From contig CALVZR010000080.1 of the NCBI GenBank assembly GCA_944372565.1, positions 1-14,519 on the forward strand: 14,519 nucleotides of DNA. The letters are read 5' to 3'. The stretch is from an uncultured Clostridia bacterium (lineage in GTDB: Bacteria > Bacillota > Clostridia > Christensenellales > Borkfalkiaceae). The notes beneath the pieces were generated by a model, which had not been told where the DNA came from, ran no database searches, and saw only the letters and a list, made by a program, of their open reading frames with translations. Of the stretch, positions 1-8,327 are shown in pieces; position 1 is the first letter of the stretch, and every line of letters begins with the position of its first letter. A program made the position numbers and the translations under genes.

Positions 1-1
1 C

Positions 2-487
2 ACCGATCAGATCTGCGACAAGTGCGGCGGCGTGATGGTGGAACGGGAGGGGAAATACGGCAAGTTCCTCGCCTGCTCGAATTATCCCAAGTGCAAGAAC
101 ACCCGCGCGGTCAACGAAGTAAAATCGCAGGAAAAATGCCCCAAGTGCGGGGAGGAAATGGTGGAAAAGCAGGGGCAGTTCGGCAAATATCTTTCGTGCC
201 CCAAGTGCGGGAACACCGTTTCGCAGGCGGAATACGCGGGCGTGTGCCCGGTGTGCGGCAAGCCGACCAAGCGCATGCTTTCGCGCTACGGCAAGGCGTT
301 TTACGGCTGTTCGGGCTATCCCGAATGCAAGTTTATGAGCTGGGATATGCCCACGGGCGAAACCTGCCCGCAGTGCGGGGCGTATCTCGTGAAAACCGAG
401 CGCGGCGTGAAGTGCTCGGATAAAAAGTGCGGTTATAAGAAAGAAGAAAAACAGAAAGAAAAGGCGGAAGATGCAAAGGAGAGTTGA
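2..487 (+). CDS. topA: DNA topoisomerase I, C-terminal zinc-ribbon region (5' end outside window)
   Basis: The last 161 codons of an open frame that enters from the left edge; the ATG at 32 is internal, not the start. The visible part is four consecutive zinc ribbons. Three follow the TopA pattern of a CxxC pair, then G-(K/Q)-(Y/F)-G-K and a second Cys pair (CDKC...CSNYPKC, CPKC...CPKC, CPVC...CSGYPEC). The fourth is shorter (CPQC...CSDKKC) and is followed by a Lys/Glu-rich tail. In type IA topoisomerases these ribbons follow the catalytic core and bind single-stranded DNA while the enzyme relaxes negative supercoils. The catalytic Tyr and Toprim domain lie upstream and cannot be checked. The identity rests on the ribbon architecture and on trmFO directly downstream, as in many Firmicutes. 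The 3' end overlaps trmFO by 17 nt. Confidence 0.9.
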   Translation, partial: TDQICDKCGGVMVEREGKYGKFLACSNYPKCKNTRAVNEVKSQEKCPKCGEEMVEKQGQFGKYLSCPKCGNTVSQAEYAGVCPVCGKPTKRMLSRYGKAFYGCSGYPECKFMSWDMPTGETCPQCGAYLVKTERGVKCSDKKCGYKKEEKQKEKAEDAKES

Positions 488-1781
488 CGTCGTAGGCGCG
501 GGACTTGCGGGCGCGGAAGCCGCCTTGTATCTCGCGCGGCGGGGCGTGAAGGTGCGCCTTTTCGATATGAAACCCGAAGGAAGAACGCCCGCGCACCACA
601 GCGGAAAGTTCGCCGAGCTCGTGTGCAGCAATTCGCTCAAAAGCGACGACGTTTTCGGGAACGCCTGCGGGCTTTTGAAAGAGGAGATGCGCCGTTTAGG
701 CTCGGCGGTCATCGCCGCGGCGGACGCCACCCGCGTTCCCGCGGGGGGCGCGCTGGCGGTGGACAGGGAAAAATTTTCTTCCCTGCTCACGGAACGCATC
801 CTTTCGGAAAACGGTATCGAAACGGTGTGCGGAGAAGTGAAGTCCCTGCCGGAGGAAAACGCCGTGATCGTGGCGACTGGCCCGCTCACCTCGCCCGCGC
901 TCGAAAAATCGCTTGAAAGCCTGACGGGCAGACCCCTGTATTTTTTCGACGCGGCCGCGCCCATCGTTTCGGCGGATTCCATCGATATGGAGCACGCCTT
1001 TTTCGGGGACCGGTACGGCAGGGGGAACGGCGATCACATCAACTGCCCGATGGATAAGGCAACCTACGAGGCGTTCGTCGCCGGACTGCTCTCCGCCGAA
1101 AAGGCGGAACGGAAAGCGTTTGAAAACGCGGCGGTGTTCGAAGGGTGTATGCCCGTGGAAGCGATGGCGGCGCGCGGGCCAGATACGCTGCGGTTCGGTC
1201 CGCTCAAACCCGTAGGGCTTTACGATCCGCGCACGAACAAACGCGGCTACGCGTGCCTGCAGCTCAGAAAAGAGGACGCGGAAGGCACGATGTACAACCT
1301 CGTGGGCTTCCAGACCAATCTGAAATGGGGAGAGCAGAAACGCGTGTTTTCCATAATCCCCGCGCTGAAAAACGCGGAGTTTCTGCGCTACGGGGTGATG
1401 CACCGCAACACCTATCTCCATTCGCCCGGCGTCCTGGGGGCGGACTTCGCGCTGAAAAGCGATAAGAAGATCTTTTTCGCGGGGCAGCTCACGGGGGTGG
1501 AAGGCTATGTGGAGAGCGCGGCGGCGGGGCTGGTTGCGGCGATCAACGCCCTCCGCCTGCTCGACGGGGAGGAAAGCGTGATCTTTCCGCAAAGCACGGT
1601 GCTGGGCGCGCTGGCGCACCACGTTTCCGCAGAAACGGAAGATTTCCAGCCCATGAACGCAAACTACGGCATTTTACAGCCGTTGGGGGAACAGATCAAA
1701 GACAAGGCGGAAAAGCGCCGCCGTTATGCGGAGCGCTCGCTGAAAATCATCGAAGAATTAAAGGAGAAATATCGATTATGA
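471..1781 (+). CDS. trmFO: Methylenetetrahydrofolate-tRNA-(uracil-54-C5)-methyltransferase (FAD-dependent)
   Basis: A 436-residue protein, the usual TrmFO length. TrmFO makes 5-methyluridine at position 54 of the tRNA T-loop, taking the carbon from methylene-THF and reducing it with FADH2, unlike the SAM-dependent TrmA of E. coli. The N-terminus has an FAD-binding Rossmann motif GAGLAG (residues 9-14). C52 in the CSNSLKSD motif and C226 in EGCMPVEAM match the two functional cysteines known from the Bacillus subtilis enzyme. A second conserved block, AGQLTGVEGYVESAAAG, lies near residues 337-353. The ATG at 471 is supported by the SD-like aaggcgg at 461-467 and by the Rossmann motif falling where expected. 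It overlaps the topA end, and its stop overlaps the hslV start in ATGA. Its methylene-THF donor is a product of GlyA, encoded further down the same strand. Confidence 0.97.
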   Translation: MQRRVDVVGAGLAGAEAALYLARRGVKVRLFDMKPEGRTPAHHSGKFAELVCSNSLKSDDVFGNACGLLKEEMRRLGSAVIAAADATRVPAGGALAVDREKFSSLLTERILSENGIETVCGEVKSLPEENAVIVATGPLTSPALEKSLESLTGRPLYFFDAAAPIVSADSIDMEHAFFGDRYGRGNGDHINCPMDKATYEAFVAGLLSAEKAERKAFENAAVFEGCMPVEAMAARGPDTLRFGPLKPVGLYDPRTNKRGYACLQLRKEDAEGTMYNLVGFQTNLKWGEQKRVFSIIPALKNAEFLRYGVMHRNTYLHSPGVLGADFALKSDKKIFFAGQLTGVEGYVESAAAGLVAAINALRLLDGEESVIFPQSTVLGALAHHVSAETEDFQPMNANYGILQPLGEQIKDKAEKRRRYAERSLKIIEELKEKYRL

Positions 1782-2317
1782 GTATTGAATTTAAAGGCAC
1801 CACCATCTGCGCGGTCAAAAAGGACGGCAAAACGGCGATCGCGGGGGACGGGCAGGTAACCATGTCCGAATCGGTCATTTTCAAAAACAACGCGGTGAAG
1901 GTGCGCCGCATCTACAACGGCAAGGTCATTTTCGGCTTTGCGGGATCGGTTGCGGACGCGTTCACGCTGAGCGAGCGTTTCGAGGAGATGCTCAACAAAT
2001 TCGGCGGCAACCTGTTAAGGAGCGCCGTGGAACTTGCGGAACTCTGGCGCAACGACAAGGTGGGCCGCAGGCTGGAAGCCATGATGATCGCGGCGGATAA
2101 GAGCACTATGCTCATCGTTTCGGGTTCGGGCGAAGTCATCGAGCCGGACGGCGGCGTGTGCGCCATCGGCAGCGGCGGAAACTATGCGCTCGCGGCGGCG
2201 CGCGCCCTCGTGAAGGAAACCGATTACGACGCGGAAACCATCGCGAAGAAGGCGCTGGGCATCGCCAGCGAGATCTGCGTGTTCACAAACGATCACATCA
2301 CCTGCGAAGTCGTATAA
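1778..2317 (+). CDS. hslV: ATP-dependent protease subunit HslV (ClpQ), proteasome-like threonine peptidase
   Basis: A 179-residue proteolytic subunit of the HslVU protease, which forms a double hexameric chamber in the cytoplasm. The N-terminus reads MSIEFKG before T8-T9-I. By alignment with E. coli HslV, T8 is the nucleophilic threonine, so a seven-residue leader ending in Gly must be removed by self-processing. GDGQVT (23-28), the catalytic-site Lys at about K41 in AVKVRR, GFAGSVADAF (53-62) and GSGG (131-134, with S132) are all conserved. B. subtilis ClpQ is known to use an N-terminal Ser; this protein is of the Thr type. The start at 1778 has an AAGGAG at 1761-1766 and overlaps the trmFO stop by 4 nt. 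hslU follows after 19 nt. HslV is expected to be active only when HslU is docked. Confidence 0.98.
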   Translation: MSIEFKGTTICAVKKDGKTAIAGDGQVTMSESVIFKNNAVKVRRIYNGKVIFGFAGSVADAFTLSERFEEMLNKFGGNLLRSAVELAELWRNDKVGRRLEAMMIAADKSTMLIVSGSGEVIEPDGGVCAIGSGGNYALAAARALVKETDYDAETIAKKALGIASEICVFTNDHITCEVV

Positions 2318-2320
2318 AAA

Positions 2321-2326
2321 AGGAGG
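2321..2326 (+). promoter_or_regulatory. Ribosome binding site of hslU
   Basis: A perfect AGGAGG lies 10 nt before the hslU ATG, in the 19-nt spacer after the hslV stop. It fixes the hslU start at 2337 and is stronger than the sites of its neighbours. Confidence 0.85.
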
Positions 2327-2336
2327 AAAACGGAAT

Positions 2337-3644
2337 ATGGATCTTACGCCGAGAGAAATCGTAAAGGAACTCGATAAATATATCATCGGTCAGGCGGAGG
2401 CGAAAAAGGCGGTTGCCATCGCGCTCAGAAACCGTTACAGGAGAAGCCGCCTTTCCGCCGAACTGCGCGACGAGATCACGCCCAAGAACATCATCATGAA
2501 AGGACCGACCGGCGTGGGCAAAACGGAGATCGCGCGGCGGCTTGCAAAACTCGTGGGCGCGCCCTTCATTAAGGTGGAGGCTACCAAATATACCGAGGTC
2601 GGCTATGTGGGCAGGGATGTGGAGTCAATGATCCGCGATCTCGTGGAATGCAGCGTGCGCCTCGTGAAAGAGGAGCAGTACGCAAAAGTCAACCACCGCG
2701 CGGAGCAGACCGCGGAAAGCCGCCTCGTGAAGATCGTCGCGGAAAACCGCAAGAGCGAAAAGGGCGAGATGCCCGAAGATATGTTCCTCGCGGACATCAC
2801 GGAAAAATACAGGAAAGGGTATTTCGACAACGAAACGGTGGAAATCGAAGTGAACGATTCCCCCAAGCCCATGGAACTCGTTCCCGGTAGCGGCACGGAA
2901 ATCAATATCGGCAGCATTTTCGGGGATTTCCTGCCCAAGAAGAAAAAGCGCCGCCGCCTGCCGCTCAAAGAGGCGCGCAAGATGATCGTGGCGGAGGAGA
3001 GCGACAAGCTCATCGATAACGACGCCGTCATCACCGAAGCGGTGCGCCGCGCGGAAGAGGAGGGCATCATTTTCATCGACGAGATCGACAAGATCGCCGC
3101 CAAGGGGCAGACGGGGGGCGCGGACGTTTCGAGAGAGGGCGTGCAGCGCGACATTTTGCCCATCGTGGAGGGCTCTACCGTCATGACCAAATACGGCGCG
3201 GTGAAAACCGATTTCATCCTGTTCATTGCGGCGGGGGCGTTCCACGTTTCCAAGGTGAGCGACCTCATCCCCGAACTGCAGGGGCGTTTCCCCATCCTCG
3301 TGGAACTCAACTCGCTCACCAAACAGGACTTCGTGGATATCCTCACCACGCCGAGAAACGCCATCACCCTGCAATACGCCACGCTGCTCGGCGTGGATAA
3401 CGTCGATCTGAAATTCACCGACGAGGCGATCGAGGAGATCGCCGCCGTTGCGGAGAATATGAACGCCGTGAGCGAGGACATCGGCGCGCGCAGGCTGCAC
3501 ACCGTGATGGAGCGCCTGCTCGAAGAGATTTCCTTCAACGCGGGCAGCGGCGAAGAAACGTCGGTTACCGTCGATAAAAAATACGTCGTGGAACAGCTCG
3601 GCGAGGCGGAAAAGCAGAAGGACTTCAAAAAATTCATCTTATAA
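2337..3644 (+). CDS. hslU: HslU (ClpY) AAA+ ATPase, unfoldase of the HslVU protease
   Basis: A 435-residue AAA+ ATPase close to the usual 440-470. It unfolds substrates and feeds them into HslV. Walker A is GPTGVGKT (56-63), the pore loop is GYVGRD (89-94), Walker B is IIFIDEID (244-251), the arginine-finger region is LQGRFP (314-319) and sensor 2 is GARRL (383-387). The I-domain inserted between the pore loop and Walker B, about residues 110-230, is somewhat short and carries a KKKKRRR stretch at 201-207. The last residues, KKFIL, match the C-terminal tail that inserts into HslV to activate it. In B. subtilis codY follows this gene; here hisS follows 10 nt later. Identification is secure. 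Confidence 0.98.
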   Translation: MDLTPREIVKELDKYIIGQAEAKKAVAIALRNRYRRSRLSAELRDEITPKNIIMKGPTGVGKTEIARRLAKLVGAPFIKVEATKYTEVGYVGRDVESMIRDLVECSVRLVKEEQYAKVNHRAEQTAESRLVKIVAENRKSEKGEMPEDMFLADITEKYRKGYFDNETVEIEVNDSPKPMELVPGSGTEINIGSIFGDFLPKKKKRRRLPLKEARKMIVAEESDKLIDNDAVITEAVRRAEEEGIIFIDEIDKIAAKGQTGGADVSREGVQRDILPIVEGSTVMTKYGAVKTDFILFIAAGAFHVSKVSDLIPELQGRFPILVELNSLTKQDFVDILTTPRNAITLQYATLLGVDNVDLKFTDEAIEEIAAVAENMNAVSEDIGARRLHTVMERLLEEISFNAGSGEETSVTVDKKYVVEQLGEAEKQKDFKKFIL

Positions 3645-3654
3645 GGGTAAATTT

Positions 3655-4899
3655 ATGATCAACATTCCCAAGGGCACGAAGGACGTTTTGCCCAAGGACG
3701 CCGCCAAATGGCGGTTCATCGAAGATACTGCGCGGAAAACGGCTGCGGATTTCAACGTGAAGGAGATCCGCACGCCCGTATTCGAGCACACGGAAGTTTT
3801 CGCCCGCGGCGTGGGCGACACCACCGATATCGTGAACAAGGAGATGTACACCTTCCTCGATAAAGGCGGAAGGAGCATAACGCTCAAACCCGAAGGCACG
3901 TCCGCGGTGGTGCGCTCGTTCATCGAAAACGGGCTGTATAACGAAACAATGCCCGCAAAACTTTTTTATATCACGCCGTGTTTCCGCTACGAACGCCCCC
4001 AGGCGGGCAGGCTGCGGGAATTTCACCAGTTCGGCGTGGAGTTTTTCGGCAGCGAAAGCGCGGATACGGACGCGGAGATCATCCTGCTCGCAAAGACCTT
4101 TCTGGAACGCGTGGGCATAAAGGAACTCGAACTGCGGCTCAACAGCATCGGCTGCAAGAGCTGCCGCGCGGAATACAACGCCGCGCTTAAAGCGTATCTG
4201 AAAGAACACGAAGAGGGGCTTTGCCCGCTTTGCCGCGAGCGTATGGAGAAAAACCCCCTGCGCGTGCTCGACTGCAAGGACGAGGGATGTAAAAAAATCA
4301 CGGCGGGCGCGCCCCGCATCCTCGATTATCTCTGCGGCGACTGCCGCGCGCATTTTGAAAAGGTGCAGTCCCTGCTCACGGCGTGCGGCGTGAAATATAC
4401 GGTGGATCCCGATATCGTGCGCGGGCTGGATTACTATACGAGAACGGTTTTTGAATTCGTTTCCTCGGCGATCGGCGCGCAGGGCACGGTGTGCGGCGGC
4501 GGCAGATACGATTCCCTCGTGGAATCCATGGGCGGCCCGCCCACGTGCGGCGCGGGCTTCGGGCTGGGCGTGGAGAGGCTGCTCCTGCTTATGGAAAATC
4601 TGGGCGTAGCCTTTCCCGGGGAGAGGAAAGCCGAAGTCTATTTCGCTCCTATGGGCGAAAGCGCATATGCGCAGGCCTTCCGGCTGGTGTACGAACTGCG
4701 CAGAAAGGGCGTTGCGGCGGAAACCGACCACGCGGGGCGCAGTCTGAAAGCGCAGATGAAATACGCGGACAAGATCGGCGCGAAGAACGTGATCGTTTTA
4801 GGCGAGAGCGAACTCGAAAGCGGCGAGGCCGAAGTCAAGCGTATGGCGGACGGCTCGAAAACCAAGGTAAAACTCGAAGAGATCGGGGAGTTCTTTTAA
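3655..4899 (+). CDS. hisS: Histidyl-tRNA synthetase
   Basis: A 414-residue class II aminoacyl-tRNA synthetase that attaches histidine to tRNA-His. The N-terminal PKGTKDVLP is the HisRS signature. Motif 2 runs from CFRYERPQAGR through REFHQFGVE (about 109-129), the histidine-specific RGLDYYTRTVFE is at 256-267, GGGRYD at 281-286 and motif 3 GFGLGVERL at 301-309. A C-terminal anticodon-binding domain follows from about 325. The insertion region between motif 2 and the histidine motif has four cysteine pairs (C167/C170, C190/C193, C207/C212, C227/C230), which suggests bound zinc; similar pairs occur in many bacterial HisRS. The start has a modest AAGGG at 3643-3647. It sits 10 nt after hslU and 3 nt before the next gene, so co-transcription is likely. 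I see no upstream T-box, consistent with an operon-internal position. Confidence 0.98.
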   Translation: MINIPKGTKDVLPKDAAKWRFIEDTARKTAADFNVKEIRTPVFEHTEVFARGVGDTTDIVNKEMYTFLDKGGRSITLKPEGTSAVVRSFIENGLYNETMPAKLFYITPCFRYERPQAGRLREFHQFGVEFFGSESADTDAEIILLAKTFLERVGIKELELRLNSIGCKSCRAEYNAALKAYLKEHEEGLCPLCRERMEKNPLRVLDCKDEGCKKITAGAPRILDYLCGDCRAHFEKVQSLLTACGVKYTVDPDIVRGLDYYTRTVFEFVSSAIGAQGTVCGGGRYDSLVESMGGPPTCGAGFGLGVERLLLLMENLGVAFPGERKAEVYFAPMGESAYAQAFRLVYELRRKGVAAETDHAGRSLKAQMKYADKIGAKNVIVLGESELESGEAEVKRMADGSKTKVKLEEIGEFF

Positions 4900-4902
4900 T
4901 CT

Positions 4903-5331
4903 ATGATAGAGAGCGGAGAAGTCGTAAAAACCGAAAAGAACTACGCCGTGGTGCGCATCGACAGGAAAGCCGAATGCGCACGCTGCGGGCTGTGCGGAAT
5001 GAAAAAGAACGAAAGCCACGTGGAATGCAAGGCGAAAAACGAAGCCGCGGCGGCGGAGGGCGATACCGTTCTGATCAAAACGGACGGGAGCGCGACGCTC
5101 ATTTCCTCCCTTCTGGTGTTCGTGATGCCCCTCATTCTGCTCGCGGCGGAACTTGCGGTGTGCTATGTATTAAACGTGGAAGAACTCTGGATACTGATAA
5201 TATGTATCGGGACGCTGGCCGCGTGGTTCTGCATTCTCGCGCTCATCGACCGCAAATTCGCTTCGATACGCGGGTTCAGCCCGACCATCGTCAGGATCAT
5301 AGAAAAGAAAGGAGAGGAAAAGAATGAGTGA
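4903..5331 (+). CDS. RseC/MucC-family membrane protein (SoxR-reducing system type)
   Basis: A 142-residue protein with the layout of the RseC family. It has a soluble N-terminal part of about 65 residues opening with a GEVVKTEKNYAVVRI strand pattern, then C25-x2-C28-x2-C31 and C42, which could bind an Fe-S cluster or metal. Two membrane segments follow (about 66-87 and 93-116), then a short charged tail. In E. coli, RseC acts with the Rnf-like RsxABCDGE complex to keep SoxR reduced; in Clostridia the role is not settled. Here it lies 3 nt after hisS and overlaps the thioredoxin gene by 8 nt, suggesting a thiol or electron-transfer job. The Rnf operon is about 4.4 kb away on the opposite strand. 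A GGGGAG at about 4886-4891 may be the SD. The family call is fairly firm from the Cys pattern and two-helix topology; the function is inferred. Confidence 0.82.
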   Translation: MIESGEVVKTEKNYAVVRIDRKAECARCGLCGMKKNESHVECKAKNEAAAAEGDTVLIKTDGSATLISSLLVFVMPLILLAAELAVCYVLNVEELWILIICIGTLAAWFCILALIDRKFASIRGFSPTIVRIIEKKGEEKNE

Positions 5332-5653
5332 AAAGATAGAAGACATCATCGGCGAAGAGGAGTTCGATGCCGTTCTCGGCTCGGAAACCAAACCCGTCGT
5401 GGCGGATTTCTGGGCAACGTGGTGCGGCCCCTGCCGTATGCAGGCGCCCATTTTGGAACAGTTTGCCGAAGATTGCGCGGGAAAAGCGCGCGTGATCAAG
5501 GTGAACGTGGACGAAAACGAGGCGCTCGCGGACAAACTGAAAATTTCGTCCATTCCCACGCTTTGCGTGTTCAAGGGCGGGGAACTGAAAGAAAAGAGCG
5601 TGGGGCTGACTTCCGCCGCGCAGCTTTCCGAACTGGTGCTCAGACACATCTGA
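5324..5653 (+). CDS. trxA: Thioredoxin
   Basis: A 109-residue protein of standard thioredoxin length. It carries the active site WCGPC (33-37, redox pair C34/C37) after the conserved VADFWATWCGPC strand and helix start, and the cis-proline P78 in SSIPTLCVFKGGE. D28 corresponds to the buried Asp of classical thioredoxins. It is expected to reduce disulfides in the cytoplasm using electrons from a thioredoxin reductase, which is not in this window. The ATG at 5324 has a good AAAGGAG at 5308-5314, inside the end of the RseC-family gene, and overlaps that gene by 8 nt. C80 is an extra cysteine outside the active site. The 63-nt gap that follows is the largest in the plus-strand run. Confidence 0.95.
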   Translation: MSEKIEDIIGEEEFDAVLGSETKPVVADFWATWCGPCRMQAPILEQFAEDCAGKARVIKVNVDENEALADKLKISSIPTLCVFKGGELKEKSVGLTSAAQLSELVLRHI

Positions 5654-5663
5654 TGTAAAAAGG

Positions 5664-5688
5664 AAAAAACCGCCGCTTTCCGCGGCGG
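5664..5688 (-). terminator. Terminator-like hairpin in the trxA-glyA gap, U-tract only on the minus strand
   Basis: A perfect 7-bp stem, CCGCCGC (5670-5676) and GCGGCGG (5682-5688), with a 5-nt loop. Six A residues precede it (5664-5669), so a minus-strand transcript would read the hairpin followed by UUUUUU, the form of an intrinsic terminator. On the plus strand the hairpin is followed by AAATAC, so it should not end transcription of trxA efficiently. It may instead stop antisense transcription coming from glyA, or protect the 3' end of a processed upstream mRNA. Confidence 0.55.
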
Positions 5689-5716
5689 AAATACATAAAA
5701 AGGAACAAAAGGAAAA

Positions 5717-6969
<1,253 letters not shown>

Positions 6970-6970
<1 letters not shown>

Positions 6971-7344
6971 TGAACAAGGCGGAGGTCATCGCCCTCGCGG
7001 CGGAAATCGAAGGGGCGAAGTACGATTTCCCCTTCGATGAGGATTTTGAAACGGTCGTGTTCCGCCATAAGGATACGGGCAGATGGTTCGGCGTGGTGAT
7101 TGCTGCGCCAAACGACCGCATAGGCGTTTCGCCCGAAAGCGAGAAGAGCGACGTGCTCAACGTGAAAGTCCCGCCCGAACTCGGCGTTCTTCTCAAAGAA
7201 AACTACAAGAGCGCGGCGGACGCCTATCATGTGAACAAAACGCATTGGATCAGCATTGTGCTCGGCGGCGACGCGGACGGAGAAATCGGAAAACTGCTCC
7301 GCCTCAGTTTCGACCTGACCGAAAAAAGGAGTAAAAAAAGATGA
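6970..7344 (+). CDS. MmcQ/YjbR family protein (DUF419), function unknown
   Basis: A 124-residue protein of the MmcQ/YjbR family, small proteins with a CyaY-like fold sometimes annotated as DNA-binding. The family mark is HVNKTHWISI (87-96), and the whole chain fits one domain: a short N-terminal helix, a central strand region around RWFGVVIAAP (38-47), and a lysine- and arginine-rich end (TEKRSKKR). No catalytic residues can be named, and the molecular role is not established for the family. It has no convincing SD. The ATG overlaps the last base of glyA (TGATG), which points to re-initiation by ribosomes finishing glyA. The stop overlaps the asnA start. The position between glyA and asnA hints at an amino-acid-related role, but this is only context. 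Confidence 0.85.
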
Positions 7345-8327
7345 AATACCAATCGGTTCTTTCCCTGCTGGAAACCGAAGTCGCCATCAAATTCGTGAAG
7401 GACGCCTTTGAACGGGAACTTGCGGCGGCGCTCGATCTCACGCGCGTTTCCGCGCCCCTCTTCGTTCTGCCCGAAACGGGGCTGAACGACAACCTCAACG
7501 GCTACGAGCGCACGGTGAAGTTCGAAATCAAGGCGGCGGGCAAGGAGGCGGAAATCGTGCAGTCCCTCGCCAAGTGGAAACGCGCCGCCCTCAAAAAATA
7601 CGGATTCGGGGCGGAAACGGGGCTTTATACCGATATGAACGCCATCCGCCGGGACGAGGACCTCGACTATATCCATTCCGTTTACGTGGACCAATGGGAT
7701 TGGGAGCGCATCCTCACGAAGGAAGAGCGGAACGAGGAATACCTGAAAGAAACGGTGAAAAAGATCTACCGCGCCTTCCGCGTCACGGCGGACAAGGTGG
7801 CGGAAAAATACCCGGCTTTGAAACGCGAACTTCCCGAAGATGTGTATTTTGTGGGAACGGAAGAGCTGGAAAAGCGCTGGCCGTCGCTCACGAGAAAGGA
7901 GCGGGAGGACAGGATCGCCCGCGAAAAGAAGGCGGTTTTCTTAATGCACATCGGCTGGGACCTTGCGGACGGCAAACCGCACGACGGCAGGGCGGCGGAT
8001 TACGACGACTGGAATCTCAACGGCGATATCCTCCTTTACAACGAGCGCGCGGACAAGGCTTTCGAGATCTCTTCCATGGGCATCCGCGTGGATAAAGACA
8101 GCCTTGTAAAGCAGCTCGAAAAGCGGGGCGAATTAAATAAGCTCGAAAATCCCTTCTGCAAAGGGGTGGTAAGCGGCGAACTCCCGCTCACCGTCGGCGG
8201 CGGGATCGGGCAGTCGCGGCTGTGTATGTACTTACTGAAAAAGGCGCACATCGGCGAAGTGCAGGCTTCCGTGTGGACGGAGGAAGAATACGCCCGCTGC
8301 GAAGAGGCGGGCATACGGCTGCTGTGA
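7341..8327 (+). CDS. asnA: Aspartate-ammonia ligase (asparagine synthetase A)
   Basis: A 328-residue protein matching E. coli AsnA (330 residues) along its length. It makes asparagine from aspartate, ammonia and ATP and has a class II aminoacyl-tRNA synthetase-like fold, related to AspRS. Diagnostic blocks are NLNGYERTVKF (51-61), SLAKWKR (75-81), GLYTDMNAIR (94-103), HSVYVDQWDWE (112-122), YDDWNLNGDI (221-230), SSMGIRVD (244-251) and GGGIGQSR (286-293). Unlike AsnB it uses free ammonia rather than glutamine, which suits an ammonia-rich anaerobic habitat. The start at 7341 has an AAGGAG at 7326-7331 and overlaps the previous stop in ATGA. The stop overlaps tcdA in TGATG. Identification is firm. 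Confidence 0.97.
   Translation: MKYQSVLSLLETEVAIKFVKDAFERELAAALDLTRVSAPLFVLPETGLNDNLNGYERTVKFEIKAAGKEAEIVQSLAKWKRAALKKYGFGAETGLYTDMNAIRRDEDLDYIHSVYVDQWDWERILTKEERNEEYLKETVKKIYRAFRVTADKVAEKYPALKRELPEDVYFVGTEELEKRWPSLTRKEREDRIAREKKAVFLMHIGWDLADGKPHDGRAADYDDWNLNGDILLYNERADKAFEISSMGIRVDKDSLVKQLEKRGELNKLENPFCKGVVSGELPLTVGGGIGQSRLCMYLLKKAHIGEVQASVWTEEEYARCEEAGIRLL

Noticed and set aside
2603..3637. Long minus-strand open frame opposite hslU (344 codons), and similar frames opposite trmFO, hisS, glyA and rnfD
   Set aside because: These are side effects of GC-rich codon use. The products are low-complexity, rich in Arg, Ser, His or Ala, show no domain, and lie opposite firmly identified genes.
5654..5716. 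Promoter or riboswitch ahead of glyA
   Set aside because: The gap is only 63 nt, with no clear -35/-10 pair and no aptamer-like fold beyond the single short hairpin, so a glycine or THF riboswitch is not supported.
8222..8326. Upstream extension of tcdA by 35 codons to the ATG at 8222
   Set aside because: The added residues lie wholly inside asnA, are Arg/Gly-rich and do not resemble the family N-terminus. The ATG at 8327 gives METQFSRTEG, typical of TcdA proteins, and a TGATG overlap.
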